Shown piece after piece: positions 47,669 through 60,700 of a DNA stretch of 64,000 bases. A model generated the notes under the pieces. The model worked only from the letters and a program-made list of their open reading frames with translations, made no database searches and was not told the DNA's origin. The position numbers and the translations under genes are program-made. Numbering within the stretch: position 1 is the first letter of the stretch; every line of letters starts with the position of its first letter. The stretch comes from Mytilus galloprovincialis (Eukaryota > Mollusca > Bivalvia > Mytilida > Mytilidae), in contig NC_134844.1 of assembly GCF_965363235.1 (NCBI RefSeq), positions 15,420,646-15,484,645 on the forward strand, written 5' to 3'.

Positions 47669-49022
47669 GAAAGCTGTCAAGGCCTTGGTGGAAAAGTGGT
47701 TGAACTAGAAACCCAAGAAGAGAATGAGTTTATTAAGAATGACGTGAGAACCCCAAGTTCTGGAGGTAGATATAATTGTTAAGATATAAGGAAGAGAACA
47801 CAAATCGTATAAGATATACATTGAAACAGCTGCCTACCAACATAATACATAAAGGTCCGTAGAAAGTATAAAAAATTAGACGCATTTTAATAAATAATGT
47901 AAATAACTATTAATTGGCTAGACAACGCACATTTTTTTTAAAACTTGGTTTGACATATTATCTTGTATTACATATAAAAGAAGAAGAACATGTTGTATTA
48001 TGTGTCAAACTTATAGAAATTTCATGCTATAAAGCATTGTGCTGTCCCGAAAGAAAAGTGGTATTTAATTCGGGAGTTCGAGGAGATCCTGGTTTTGATA
48101 ATACACATGAAAATGAAATAGTACCTGTTTTTAAGGTATATATTTACTTGATGTGCGGTAAACCTTAGGGAGACAGCAACTCAACGGTCTTCACATTGAC
48201 AGTTGGATATATTTGAAAAGCTGTACATCTAATCGATCGAGTCTAGAACAAAATGTAAATCAATTTTAAATTGGCTTTATAATGCAAGCGATGAACAGTT
48301 CATTACACTACCAACAAGAAGCAAACCGTCATATCGTCCTAATTTAAAAAAAAAAAAAAAACCAAATTTATCAAATCTAAAATAACCCGTTAACAAGATT
48401 TATGCTTTCGGACATATATATGGAAATGAACACTATAGATGTTATAACAAACTTTACATGTTATAGGTAATCAAATGGCAAAAAAATATCAAGACATCAA
48501 GTGGCTTTTCTGTAATGTACATTAATCGGACCATATTTATTGTGTTGACATTCTGGTTAAATAAGGGAACTGTTACTACATATTACCCATTTTTTTGTGA
48601 CCTTTTAGTTTCAGTGTATTTATATCAATTACCACACAAATAATTGGTCAGTATGAGATATGAAACTGCTAACAAAATTTTAAAATAAGCTTTGTCTTAT
48701 GACGAAAAAAACAAACATGACAAATAACATTTAAAAAAGGATTACGCATAGAGTTACTACACGATAATGCAGACAATCTTTCTTTTCAGTCAATGGATAC
48801 TGGATCGGAGGTTATAATTGCAATACTGATGGTGATTTGGAATGGCTAAGTAAATCAAATCAAGCTATGCCAATAACTGACTGGAACATGCAAACATACC
48901 CACAACCAGATGGACTTCTGGCACAGCATTGCGTGATGATTTGGAGAAGTTTTGATTTTCGTTGGTGTGACCATTATTGTAACACCCAGCTTTCATATAT
49001 TTGTGAATTTACGCACCAATAA
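47669..49022 (+). CDS. lectin unit 1, C-terminal CTLD exons
   Basis: Two exons, 47,669-47,765 (97 bases, phase 0 start) and 48,790-49,022 (233 bases, ending TAA), join in phase 1 as ...[11 protein letters not shown]. They encode the C-terminal two thirds of a C-type lectin domain: [41 protein letters not shown] and SYICEF. The Cys residues at ESC and YIC, and at QHC and HYC, fit the two canonical CTLD disulfides. QPD is classically the galactose-type Ca2+ site, but a mollusc QPD lectin may bind otherwise. Two further Cys (in YNC and RWC) replace Phe and Gly of unit 2. Acceptors are TTTTCATTAAG and CTTTTCAG. Exon lengths equal those of unit 2. Start and N-terminal domain half are missing from this entry. 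Confidence 0.85.
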
Positions 49023-50449
49023 ACTTGACATCACCATTCATGTACTATAACGTTATCAATGAGGAGAGCGGTGTTACATGACGAGGTTTTTAAAACTGAC
49101 TATATTTTAGACTAGATATTAATCAGTGTTTCATACTGTTATTCATGTTATTGAATTTTTAGTATTTTCCTGTAAATTTGTATCTATCTGTTCTCGACAA
49201 TGATTTCCTTTTACAAAGTATAGTATTCATTAATTGAATAAGTTTGTTCGTACAAACATTACACGTTCAATTTGTTTAAATTTTATCCAAAAAAAAAGGT
49301 TATTATTATAATACATATTTGTCATCAGATAATAATTACTTTCCTCTGACAGCAATTCAGACAAAATGTTAAGTTGACAACATTCCTAGGCTAGGTTCAA
49401 CATTTTATATAAACTAGATTATGTACATGATAGGAAACAAAATCTCGTTACAAATGCTGTTTGAACACTTAATATTTTCAACACAAAGGCAAATCGCCTT
49501 TTTTTTCTTTATATACATGATATAAGAGTACATGTAAATATTTATAAATATGCGAATCTTGTGCATTGTTTTTAATCAATCAGTTAAATGAATGAGTTTC
49601 GAACATGGAAAAGGGTTGATAATTCCATTGACAACGTATAACTTAAATAAAATTACAGTATTTGATATCTGAATTTAATATAATATATATTAGCAGACGT
49701 CCAACCTGTATCTGATATAATCGAGAAATATTATAATTTTAATTGATAACTAATTTTGGATTGTATGGCGATTATTCTAATCTGATAACATCGTTCTGTG
49801 TTAGTATTGATTTTATGACGGATTTATTCTGTATTAATGATGTGATAAAATATATTATAAGTTAAAGAAGTAGTACTCCAAATAACGGAGAAGAAAAGTA
49901 CAGTATACAGATTAACCCTAGAATGGTTTTTGAACTTGTTTTGTTCATCCTGGCAAACGAGCAAGTTGATATCAAATAATTTCTATGAAATAGGCCGCCA
50001 ATGCGCCAGTGATATCAACATTATTGTTTCGCGTATATTTGAACTGTTTAGTGGTTCTAAGTTACTTTTATCTATCGCAATGTCAACATATTAAATTTTT
50101 GACTGGTGACTTGTGTGTTATTGTTATATTGTGTATTTAAGGTTAAAACAATATTTACAATAAAAAGTCTCAGCTTTTGACGAGTTATTTTCACACACAA
50201 CCCTCACCTAATATTGGACAGTGGTGTATCAGTGCAACATACTAACAAATAATAAAAATCTGTTGAAAAAGGCAAAATTTTACGACAAAAGAGATGATTT
50301 CAGCTTTCCAATTGTGAACTTTCCATTTCTAAGTAGCAACATTCCAGCAGTACCTGCATACGGGGTATATATCTCCCAATTGATACGATATTCCCTGGCT
50401 TGCATTTCCTATCATGATTTTCTTGATAGAGGGTTGCTGCTCACATGAA
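49023..50449. other. 3' flank of lectin unit 1; no gene seen
   Basis: The first 200 bases match the 3' flank of unit 2. An AATAAA lies near 49,646. No coding sequence is supported. Confidence 0.5.
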
Positions 50450-50890
50450 AGCTATTACACCAAGAGTTCCAAATGGTGCAGTTGAAATCATCCCTTCGTA
50501 AATGTTACGGATGCCATCACGAGTTGGTTGACCGTTATGGAATAACCGTTTCACAAATGATATCGGATATGTTCCTTACGTCGTAACTACAATCCCCTTC
50601 CCTCTCATTAATGTGACCTACAGAATAAGACTATTTACCGGATTTGTTATCACATAAGCAACACGACGGGTGCCACATGTGGAGCAGGATCTGCTTACCC
50701 TTCCGGAGCACCTGAGATCACCCCTAGTTTTTTGGTGGGGTTCGTGTTGTTTATTCTTTAGTTTTCTATGTTGTGTCATGTGTGCTGTTGTTTGTTTGTC
50801 GTTTTCATTTTTAGCCATGGCGTTGTCAGTTTGTTTTAGATTTATGAGTTTGACTGTCCCTTTGGTATCTTTCGTCCCTCTTTTAATGTG
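50450..50890 (-). repeat. dispersed mussel repeat, family C, fullest copy
   Basis: It contains 'gcaacacgacgggtgccac', 'ggagcaggatctgcttaccc', 'ttccggagcacctgagatca' and 'tttggtggggttcgtgttg'. This is the longest copy of the family in the window. Confidence 0.8.
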
Positions 50891-51238
50891 TTTCGCTCGA
50901 TATTAATTTTTAACCCGGAAATGTTTTCTCTGAATCAATTCTTGATTTTACTACTTTTGCCTTATTTACATGGGAAGATTTTTGCGCACTTAAGAAACAA
51001 ATTTATATTTAGATTGATAACATAACTAGTGTTATAACAGAGCTTTTCTAAATTATTTTGCTACGCATGATGTTTCCATAACTGATTAACGGAAAACTGC
51101 ATAAATTCTGTGTTTACTTGTTTTTGTGAAACGATACATATTATGACGTTATTGTGACGTCTTCAGATATGTATTTCCATACATCATGTGTTAATTTTGA
51201 AAATCAATTGTCAAGCATTTTTTTTCTTTGGCCAAAAC

Positions 51239-53290
51239 CAGGGCCCGCATGCTTAAAGATACTTGAGTTAAGATTTTCCTTAAAAAAACACTTAAGTTAA
51301 TGAAACTCCGCCCTTTTTAACTAAGTGGTATGCATAAAAAAATTTAAAGTAAGTATTTCCTTAGTAAAATCTAAGTTGTCTTAAGTCACGCCCACAAAAC
51401 CTAAGTGGTAAGCATAAAACCCCGTATACTTAGAAAACGCCTAAGATTACACTTAAGCCTAGGGTACCTATAGAGCTTACTTAAATTTTCAAAATGGTTA
51501 ACAATCAGGCGAAATAATGCGTTTTTGCAGAACATTAATAAATTAGCTACATTCTAATTGATTTATAATTATACCAGTAATAAAATATTAAAAAATCTTT
51601 TGTTTATTGCTAATTATTAATGATCGTTGTAATTTTCTTAAAATCACATATAGATTACAAATCAAGAGATAACAGAGGGTAGATATGTAATGCAACTTTA
51701 TTCTACCTTTATTTTCCAATCTCGTTGCTGTGTATACACCGAAATGTACTCAGTTTTTAAACGCATGGAATGCATGCTATTATTTTTCTTTTATTTACTC
51801 TAACGTGCTTGTTCAAATTTATACACAAATAATTTTAAACGTTGAATAATTTAAATACAAAGGGTGGTATCAATTGCAACCGTTAGTACAAAAACAGTAT
51901 GTAGGATGAAAGAGATGAGGAACTTTAGACATACTAAACCTTGTTTGTGTGTGTGTGTGTGTGGTGGTGGTGGTGGGGGAGAGCGTTTTAGGCATCGGTT
52001 GAATTGTGAATTATTTAATTTAATTCTAAAGATGTAGGGCACATGGTTAGGGGACAAAATCGCAAAGTGGTAAGTTCTTCCCAGAGGTGGAGTGAAGGGG
52101 CAGGGACTTTCCTTTTTTGGAACAAATTTGTTGTGTATTTAGGAAAACAAGGGGGGGGCTCTCTTATGGTAGTCAGTACCCCCAACAAATATGAAAATGT
52201 AAAGATCCTTCACTCCTCCCCATGGAATTCCAAGTTTATATAATGTATTTATGATACCTAAACCGTAATGTTTTTTTCATATTACCTTATATATTCAGCT
52301 ATATTCTGCTGTTAACGATAAAATTTTAAATAGATATAGGAAGATGTTGTGTGAGTGCCAATGAGACAACTCTCAATCTAAATAACAATTTAAAAATAAA
52401 AATTAAACCATTATAGGTCAATGTACGGCCTTCAACACGGAGCCTTGGCTCACACCGAACAGCAAGCTATAAAGGGCCCCAAAATTACTAGTGTAAAACT
52501 ATTCAAACGGGAAAACCAACGGTCTAATATAAGTACGCTAAGACGATCAAAAGACCTTACCGCAAACATATGAATCTAACATTGTTTTTAGTACAAATTG
52601 TATTGCGTTTGAAAAAATGCCCTCGTTTTTAAATGAATCCGTGGAAAATTTCTCTCCCCTATTTTAAATGAAGTGATAAACATGTTATTTCAAATCGAAG
52701 CATTTTTTTCTTATAACATGTATTAGAAGTTAAACGATTATAGTTAAATTCTTATTGAAAAACAAAGTTTTATAAAACAATTTTAAGCACATGCTCACAA
52801 TGCTAGTGAGCTACACGTGTGCTACGCCATTGAACCGGTTATCATGTTTTGTTAAGGGTATAACATTTATTGTTGTCTAAAAAAAAACATCCATGAAAGA
52901 TGAAGAAGGTGGAAGTTTTGAATTACAAATATTTAATTTTGTTCCCATGTTCATCCATCGAAACGCCAATTTCATCTGTTGCAAAATTGTTCTTTGTTAC
53001 GTATTATTCACTTGTTTAACATACCAATATCAATTTAACCCAAGCTTTTTAATTATAAAAGAATTTATTGATCAATCAATGTAAATAATCATAACAAACT
53101 TTTACACGGCTGGGTACATGCGATGAGCTAATATATATCATACGGTATCTAGAGAAAGATTCAGATTTGAGTATTCCTTAGTTTAGTGAAGACTTAAGTA
53201 AGTTTATGATTACTTAACTAAGGAAATTCTTAATGAAATCTAAGTTTGAGGAAAACTTAAATCAAGATGTGTTATGCATACGAGGCCCAG
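51239..53290. mobile_element. 2,052-bp TIR element rich in CTTAAG
   Basis: Left end CAGGGCCCGCATGCTTAAAG; right end in complement CTGGGCCTCGTATGCATAAC. Both are followed by repeated CTTAAGT / ACTTAAG and TTTTCCTTA motifs for about 200 bases (51,260-51,480 and 53,160-53,280). C(A/T)GGGCC ends resemble hAT elements, but the 8-base flanks do not match. The core has a family B repeat (52,335-52,540), a GT/GGT microsatellite (51,946-51,974) and no recognised transposase. The short open frames in it have no support. Confidence 0.65.
52335..52540 (+). repeat. family B repeat inside the TIR element
   Basis: 'gagtgccaatgagacaactc', 'aacagcaagctataaagggc' and 'aacgggaaaaccaacggtct' identify it. Confidence 0.75.
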
Positions 53291-55569
53291 ATCTTAATGC
53301 ATCTACTTCTTTGAAGAGTGTTTGTTTTTTTAAATTCCGTTTTTTCATAATAGCCGCTTCCAGTCTACGCGGACAAAGTATGTACACTGCTTAATTTTAT
53401 TTGTTTGGCTTAAAACAAGTTTTGGAATATGCTATCTTTGAAACTGAACACTATCTGGACAAGACTGACGAACGGGCTAGGTCATAGAGTTTGAGAAGTA
53501 TTACACGCTTATGAATAACTAACTGCACATAAGAAACAACACAGTTACATTGTTTGGTATGAAGGAATTCAGGCTAACTTGATTATATTATATTATATAT
53601 CATCTTGGTAAATGTGTTAGATATTAAACGAAACGAAAGGCGTGGGGATTTTCCCAATGAAATGGAGTTACAATGTCGGTATATATATATATATATATCA
53701 TACATGAAATATAGAGAATATATCAGGTTACAAACATAATAATAGTCTTACATGACAATGTGGGTTAAATTTAATAACTACTGTTTATTCTTCAACAAAG
53801 AGAAACAAAATCGTTACAGTGGAAGAAAACCAAACAAAACCGAAAAAAAAACCATGTCCATATTTAGATATTTGAACATAGCACTCATATGAATTAGGTG
53901 TAATCGATTGTTATTTGCTTCAATATATATATTTTATGATAAAGTGTAGCTTGGTATTTTTAGTATAATCTTATTTCTTGTTGACTATTGTATATACATT
54001 TTTTTTCTCTCAAATAAACCGAAATAAAGTTATAGGGAATATTTATGGGGTATTTATATAGTTGTGCCTTTCTATTTAAATGTTTGAACCCGTTCGTAAA
54101 GAACTTAACAAAAAACAAATAGCGTAACATTATATATATTAGAGAAATAAAATTAAAGATTGTTAAAAACAAAAATCAAAAGTAAACTCAAAGAAACGTG
54201 CTAATTATCTTTAAAACATTATGTTAAATAGAATAAAAAAACACAAATATTATTGACCGAAACCTATGCATAAAATATTTATGAAAACATAATCACTCTC
54301 TGCAAATTGCATGCGTTCAAGTGGCTTTGCTAAATTCATTTATATAGCATGTGCGAAGGTGAATACTTTAAAACCATACATGGATGTATAAAAACGGTCG
54401 AACAGCTTTGCCACCAAAACGGTTCCTGAGATATATCCAATTTAAACATTATTTCTAAATTAATAAAAGAACAATAAAAATAAAAGTTGAAATCCATTAT
54501 GTTACGACCAAGTTTATGTACACAAAACTATATTACAGTAGAACCGCAGGACTATCGATCATAGATATTAAAATGTTGGTTTGTTATCGTAAAGATTTTG
54601 TGATATCAAATAAGATCATTTTTGACATTTTCACCTCATGTGTTGGTTTGATTTGTTCACGTATGATAGTTTATACAAGTGAGAGGTTTATCTAGCTATA
54701 CATTCACATTCAATCCACTATTTTTGACATAAGGAAATGCCTGCACCAAGCTAGAAATATAACAATTGTTTTCCATTCATTTGGTCTGTTTGAGCGTTTG
54801 ATTTTGCAATTTGATAAAATACTTTTTGATTAGAATTTTCCTTGCAATTGCATATTTTCTAATTTCACTTGTTTCTATAATTGTATTTTAACTTTTAGCA
54901 AGTTTATAACTTACGGTTTCAATACAAAAATGTAATCACATATCAATCTGTCAAATATCTAAAATGAAGTGAAATATAATATACATTGAAACAGAATCTA
55001 GCTAAAACAATTGAAAAACCTTGTAAAAAACAGTAATAGAAGAAGTAACTATAAACTATTGACAAAATAAATGTTGACATCGTTTTAGAAAATTCTTGTA
55101 GTACAGATAGTAGAAACATATCATAGTTTAATACTGTTGAAAACACTATTTAATTCAAAATATTACCTTAAAAATAGAACTCGAAAACATTGTTTGCAGT
55201 CAAAAGTATATTGATTTCGTGTGAAAAGTTTTCTGTTCTTAGAAGGTCAAATTTTAAACATACCCTTAATTTAACCAAACATATACAATTCAATAAAAAT
55301 GAAATCATATGCTTTAAAGAATTCGATATCAAGGCTTGCGCCATCTGCAAATTCACATCAATATTGCATAATTTCAGATTTAATTAGCGACATTGCATAA
55401 GTTAAAATATTTGTAAAGCAATTACATAATACGTAGTGACGTAACAGTTAGAATTTCATTTGTTTTTCAAAACCCCAGCAAAATTGATGAATGACTTAAA
55501 TTTTGAGTTGATGGAATGCGGTTAGTTGTGTTAGAAAGATTCATTTTATTTTAGAAAGACTCTTTTCTA
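53291..55569. other. 5' flank of lectin unit 2; no gene seen
   Basis: From about 53,690 it is homologous to 38,510-40,050. It includes a TA microsatellite at 53,680-53,698. The open frames at 53,960-54,172 and 55,168-55,387 fall in this non-coding homology. Confidence 0.5.
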
Positions 55570-56310
55570 AATAATAAGGATGTTCTTATCTCAAGCATAA
55601 AAACTTAGCCGTATTTGACACAACCTTTTTCAAATTTTGATCTTCAGTGCTGTACAACTTTGTACTTTTTTTCGCTTTCAAACTTTTATATCTGGGCGTC
55701 ACTGGTGAGTCTTGTGTGGACGAGGCGCGTTTTTGGCGTATTAAAATTTAAACCTGATGCTTTTTGTTATTCATTAATCATGTGTTTCTTTGTCTAATAC
55801 GTTTTCCTATCTATTTGTATTGTAGTCCTGTAATATTATGTTGACATTTCTATGTTATATTTAACATTGCCATTAAAGTGCGAGGTTTGGCATGCCACAA
55901 AACCAGGTTCAACCCAACATTTTTTCCTTCAAAAATGTCCTGTACCAAGTCAGGAATATGGTCATTGTTATATTATAGTTCGTTTCTGTGTGTGTTACAA
56001 TTGAACGTTGCGTCGTTTGTTTTCTCTTATTTTTGAGTGTAAATTGACATTGCGATAAGACGTGTCACGGTACTTGTCTATCCCAAATTCATGTATTTGG
56101 TTTTGATGTTATATTTGTTATTCTCGTGGGATTTTGTCTGATGCTTGGTCCGTTTCTGTGTGTGTTAGTTACATTGTAGTGTTGTGTCGTTGTTCTCCTC
56201 TTATATTTATGTGTTTCCCTCAGTTTTAGTTTGTTACCCCGATTTTGTTTTTTGTCCATGGATTTATGAGTTTGAACAGCGGTATACTACTGTTGCCTTT
56301 ATTTGACAGC
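55570..56310 (+). repeat. dispersed mussel repeat, family E
   Basis: It contains 'tatctgggcgtcactggtga', 'aggtttggcatgccacaaaa', 'gtgtcacggtacttgtctat' and 'tttatgagtttgaacagcgg'. I recognise this as a long, common Mytilus repeat; only this copy is present, apart from an 'aagtcaggaatatg' piece shared with 38,810. Confidence 0.6.
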
Positions 56311-57736
56311 ATTATATTCCAAGAGGATATAAGATTAGTCCCTTTTACGGGAAATATAACGTAGGATTGAAAACATGAAACTGACCTTGAAAAATTTGGT
56401 ATATACAATTGTGGTTTTCAAATTTTTGTATAAAAGAACTGTTTTCATTAATCAAAGACGTATCTTTGGAAGACTGCAGACAAAGAAGACAAACTTGCTT
56501 TGTTTGATTTATAATATAATTGGTCTCATCTCATTTAAAATACTCTGGTAGTGCAACATGTATTCGGAAGGTCTTAATGTAGATTCAAAATTTATAAGTT
56601 GAGGCAAAACTGACAAGGCCATGGCAAAAATAACCAACAAAAAGACGACCTGATAAAAAACGATTTAAAGCATAAAGAATTCTGAAAAGATAACCTCACA
56701 AAACAAAAGCAGATATCACGTGCTTTGGAACGGAAATGAAATCCTGTTCAAAAAACGTCATATATTACGCACGGATTGGGTGATAAGTCTCATTAGATTT
56801 AGTTAAAATTGATGACAAAGAACAATATTATAGTTGAAACAACTGGTTAGAAGTAACAAAGATATTCCATTACAGTCAAGCAACTTATTATGACATCTAC
56901 ATAAGCACAATGAATTCTTGCTTTAGTAGATCGATTGTCAGAAACGAATCTCTATCAAGGAAATTATTAGTTGGAATATGAACAACAGGAGATATTCATA
57001 TTCAGGTGGTGCTTAAATGTTGATACACCAAATTTTTATAAATAGGAGCCTTAAATCAACTCAAATGAAATAGACATATTGACCTATAATGGTTTACTTT
57101 TTATTGTTATTTGGATGGAGGGTTGTCTCATTGGCACTCACACCACATTTTCCTATATCTATATATTGTTCCCACAGCGGTCGTTCTTTATCTTTCTTTT
57201 CTATTTATCTTGTTTTTCATCTGAAATAAGGTAACATTTTGATATAATACAACAAAGTCATTGAAGACTTGACTGTAATGCATTGCCACTTAAGGAATCA
57301 ATTTTGTATTTAAATTGTCGATAACAGTATACCTAATCCCTTAGTACAGATTTTCTAAATGATCAAAGGATACAAAAACCACAAACTTATTGATTTTCTC
57401 CCAAATATAGGAGAGTACGTCATTTATGTCTGAATCGAATTTTCAACATCCGTATAATTGTTCCTGATATCGTTGTCAGATTTTTTCTTTATCATACATT
57501 CAGGGATGTATTGTTGGTTTATGCTGTAGTACATTTCGTATTCTATAGCCTTGTTGCAATCAATCAAATAAAAAATAACCCTGTTATCATGGATGTTTGC
57601 TTACTATATGGATTATAGATAATATACATTAGGAAATCCTTTTCAAGATGTTTTGTTCATAAGAATATAACTTTTAACTCGACATTAGTCTACTCTATAA
57701 CAAACCAGAAACGCAGATGTGCATACAGAAATCAGT
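56311..57736. other. upstream region of lectin unit 2; repeats only
   Basis: A diverged family C repeat lies at about 56,530-56,740 and a family B repeat (minus) at 57,076-57,170. The promoter should lie in the last few hundred bases, but no clear core element was chosen. Confidence 0.45.
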
Positions 57737-60700
57737 ATGACAATTTGCAGTCTTCTTTTTTATACAACTGTTTGTTTCATTACAACATGTCTGTCAAACT
57801 CAGTAAAGGCAAATGTTAAAGAGTTTAAATCATTTCAAACGACTGGCAGCACTAGAGCTCTGGAGAGCAAAAACACCCTCGATGTTGACTCGGCGTCAAT
57901 GATTGAATGTGCACTGTTATGTCTATCAAATCGGCAATGTTGTTTGGCAAGCTTTTCGGATGGAAAATCGACATGTCGTATTGATAATTCAGAGAAATGT
58001 GAAATTGGTACCGAGACCATAACCGGATGGAATACTATTCGACGGGACATATATCGTAAGTTTGAATGTTTGAATGATTTTCATATATATAATTAATTGT
58101 GTATATGTATTTACAATGTTATCAATTTATGACTTTTGAACTCTGGTGGACTACTACTGCCGTTATTGGTTATTGTTTCAAATCAATTACTGTCTATTTT
58201 GTAGATCATAAAAATTCACATGTAAGCAATATTTTAGCCGATGTTATTTACTGAAACAGTAAAGAATTTGACGGTATGAATTTACATGTGTAATGACTTA
58301 AAAACAGAACCCCTCTCTAATGTTTTACGTTATAGGTGTGACGACAGATTCGAAACCATAAGTGATGAATGATGATTTTCACCATTTTGTATGCGTTTTG
58401 CGTTTCATGGTTAACAGCATAATTGATAGATATAAACTTTAAAATGTAAATAACATCAGCAAGGCAAGATCAAGTAACACGGACAATATTGCTGAAACAG
58501 TAAACAGTTTGCATAGTGATTGCTCCAAAATTATTTTTTTTACCCGTTCTTGTGTTTTGAGCAAATATTAAAGAAGATAGAGACACACCAAACAGACAAA
58601 ATGATCAGCAACACCAATTCAACAAAACGAATTGTTTGTCATGTATGCAATTCTTGCCTAAAAAATAAATCCGTATGATAATGATGTTGTCTTGGTGTGT
58701 TACTTCTGATAAAAAAATTGAATTCATTTACAGCTGAATTTTAAATAAATTGAAGTATTTTTCGTTTTCCACGTAAAAGCAATATCTACTAATATTCAAA
58801 CAAAGCCTAAGTAATTACAACAATTAAGAAAAAAGAAAAAAAAACCCGTATGGATTAAAGTGTAATGCGGGACATATAGAAAAAGTAAAAAAAAATCAAA
58901 TCAATTATCAAATGGTCACTGAAATGCAAATGAAAATGGTGGCAAGCCGACACTGTATGATTACTAGTAAACATCGTGTTGATCGGCAAGGCATGACCAT
59001 GCGGTAAGTTACGGAAAGTTGACGATGTTATGTATTGTCTCTTGACTTATTTATAATTAATGTGTCAAAACAAATGTAAATTGACAATTAATAGATATAA
59101 TTCAAGTAACGTTTTTAAAAGATTCAGCACCCAAATTTTTTTAACATGTAATTAAATCCCCCTACTAAATATTTCATGCAATAAATATCAAGAAATAAAT
59201 TGGGAAAATGTATCGAATAAATCATACAAGTTATATACTGTTCACAATAAGGGCTATATTCGTAGACAACGACAACGAAAGGATGATATGTGTCCTTCTA
59301 CCATTGCACTGCTGGAAAAAGTAGGAAAATCGAATCATTTATCAAATGATCGCTGTAATTTAATGAACATGGTGGCAAGCCGACACTGTATGTATATGGC
59401 ATATTACTAGTAAACATATCTGGTTGATCGGCATGGCATGACCATGCAGTAAGTTACGGAAGGTTGACGATGTAATATTTTCCTATTGATAAAGAAATAA
59501 CACATATCTAATATGTCAAATTAAATGTAAATTGATCATAAATAGATTCACATAACATTTTGACGATCAATCCTCATGCTTTTGTTTTAAGTTCCGATGA
59601 CCAATACAAGATCCATTAGCTTTGACAATTCCACGTATTGTATTATTGAAGAGCATGAAGAATGGGCGAAGGCGAACGTAAGTTAAAATGTTTTAGATAG
59701 AAACAGTCTTTCATATTCACAACGCACTAGTATATAAACTTTGATATTCAAAAAGGGTGACCCTGTACTTTTGGAAAACTATCGTCCAATATCTCTTCTA
59801 AATATAGATTTAAAAATTTTATCATATGTTCTTACTCAACGTTTAAAAACAGTACTTCCAAAAATTATAAGTGAGGACCAAGAGGGGGCAATTTTTGTTT
59901 TTGTTTTTTTTAGATTTCATGAAAGCATTTGATTCGTTAGAATGGGATTTTTGCTTGGAACTTTCAAACATTTTTGTTCTAATGATTCATTTACTAAGTG
60001 GGTTACAACTATGTATACAGACGTTCAAACATGTGTCATGATTAATGGGAGGGTATCAGACAATTTCAAAAGCTCATGGGGAATTTGGCTAGGATATTCT
60101 TTATCAGCTTTATTGTTTGTGTTGGCGGTTGAAACTATGGTTCTAAAATTGAGATATAGTAACGAAGTAAAAGGAATCACTGTTGAATTAAATGGTAGAA
60201 GTCACAGTATCAAGATTTCGCAATTAGAAGATGACACAACCCCTAAATTTGTAGAGATAAACACGATGTAGTATCCGCAATGAATGTCCTAGAAATGTTT
60301 GGATCGTTTTCAGGTTTATTGATCAATAGAAATAAAACAGGATGTTTATGGATTAGGAAATTGAAGTCAAGTTTAGACAAAATAGCCGGTATTATTTGGG
60401 GAGATAAACCAATCAAAGCTTTAGGGGTGTAATTTTGCCATGATATCACGAGGAATGCAAAAAATAAAATTTTAACTGTAAAATAGAAAAAAAAATGATA
60501 AAATGTTCAAGACGTTGGAAAAAAGAATTCTTTCAATTTTAAGGAAAGCACTTATCTTGCCTATATTTACTTTCTTGGGAAAAGTTTGCCTTATTCCCGA
60601 AAGTTATATTCAAGAACTAGAAACATGAAGCTTTAAATATAATTTTGGTTATAACTAACAATATATTCAACTGTGTTGTAAGCATACGAAGTAGTGGAAT

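Larger units (their letters stand above)
38510..49930 (+). repeat. lectin segmental duplication, unit 1
   Basis: Upstream sequence at 38,520-40,050 matches 53,700-55,440 in order, for example 'ggactatcgat', 'gagaggttta.ctagctata' and 'gtaaagcaattaca'. The CTLD exons, the intron before them and the 3' flank (49,020-49,210 against 63,543-63,720) also match. Divergence is clearly higher than in the 12-21 kb tandem pair, so this duplication is older. Confidence 0.75.

Noticed and set aside
58320-58360. Possible extra lectin exon after TTATAG
   Set aside because: It does not keep the frame with exon 1, while the exon at 59,592 does so exactly and carries CTLD residues.
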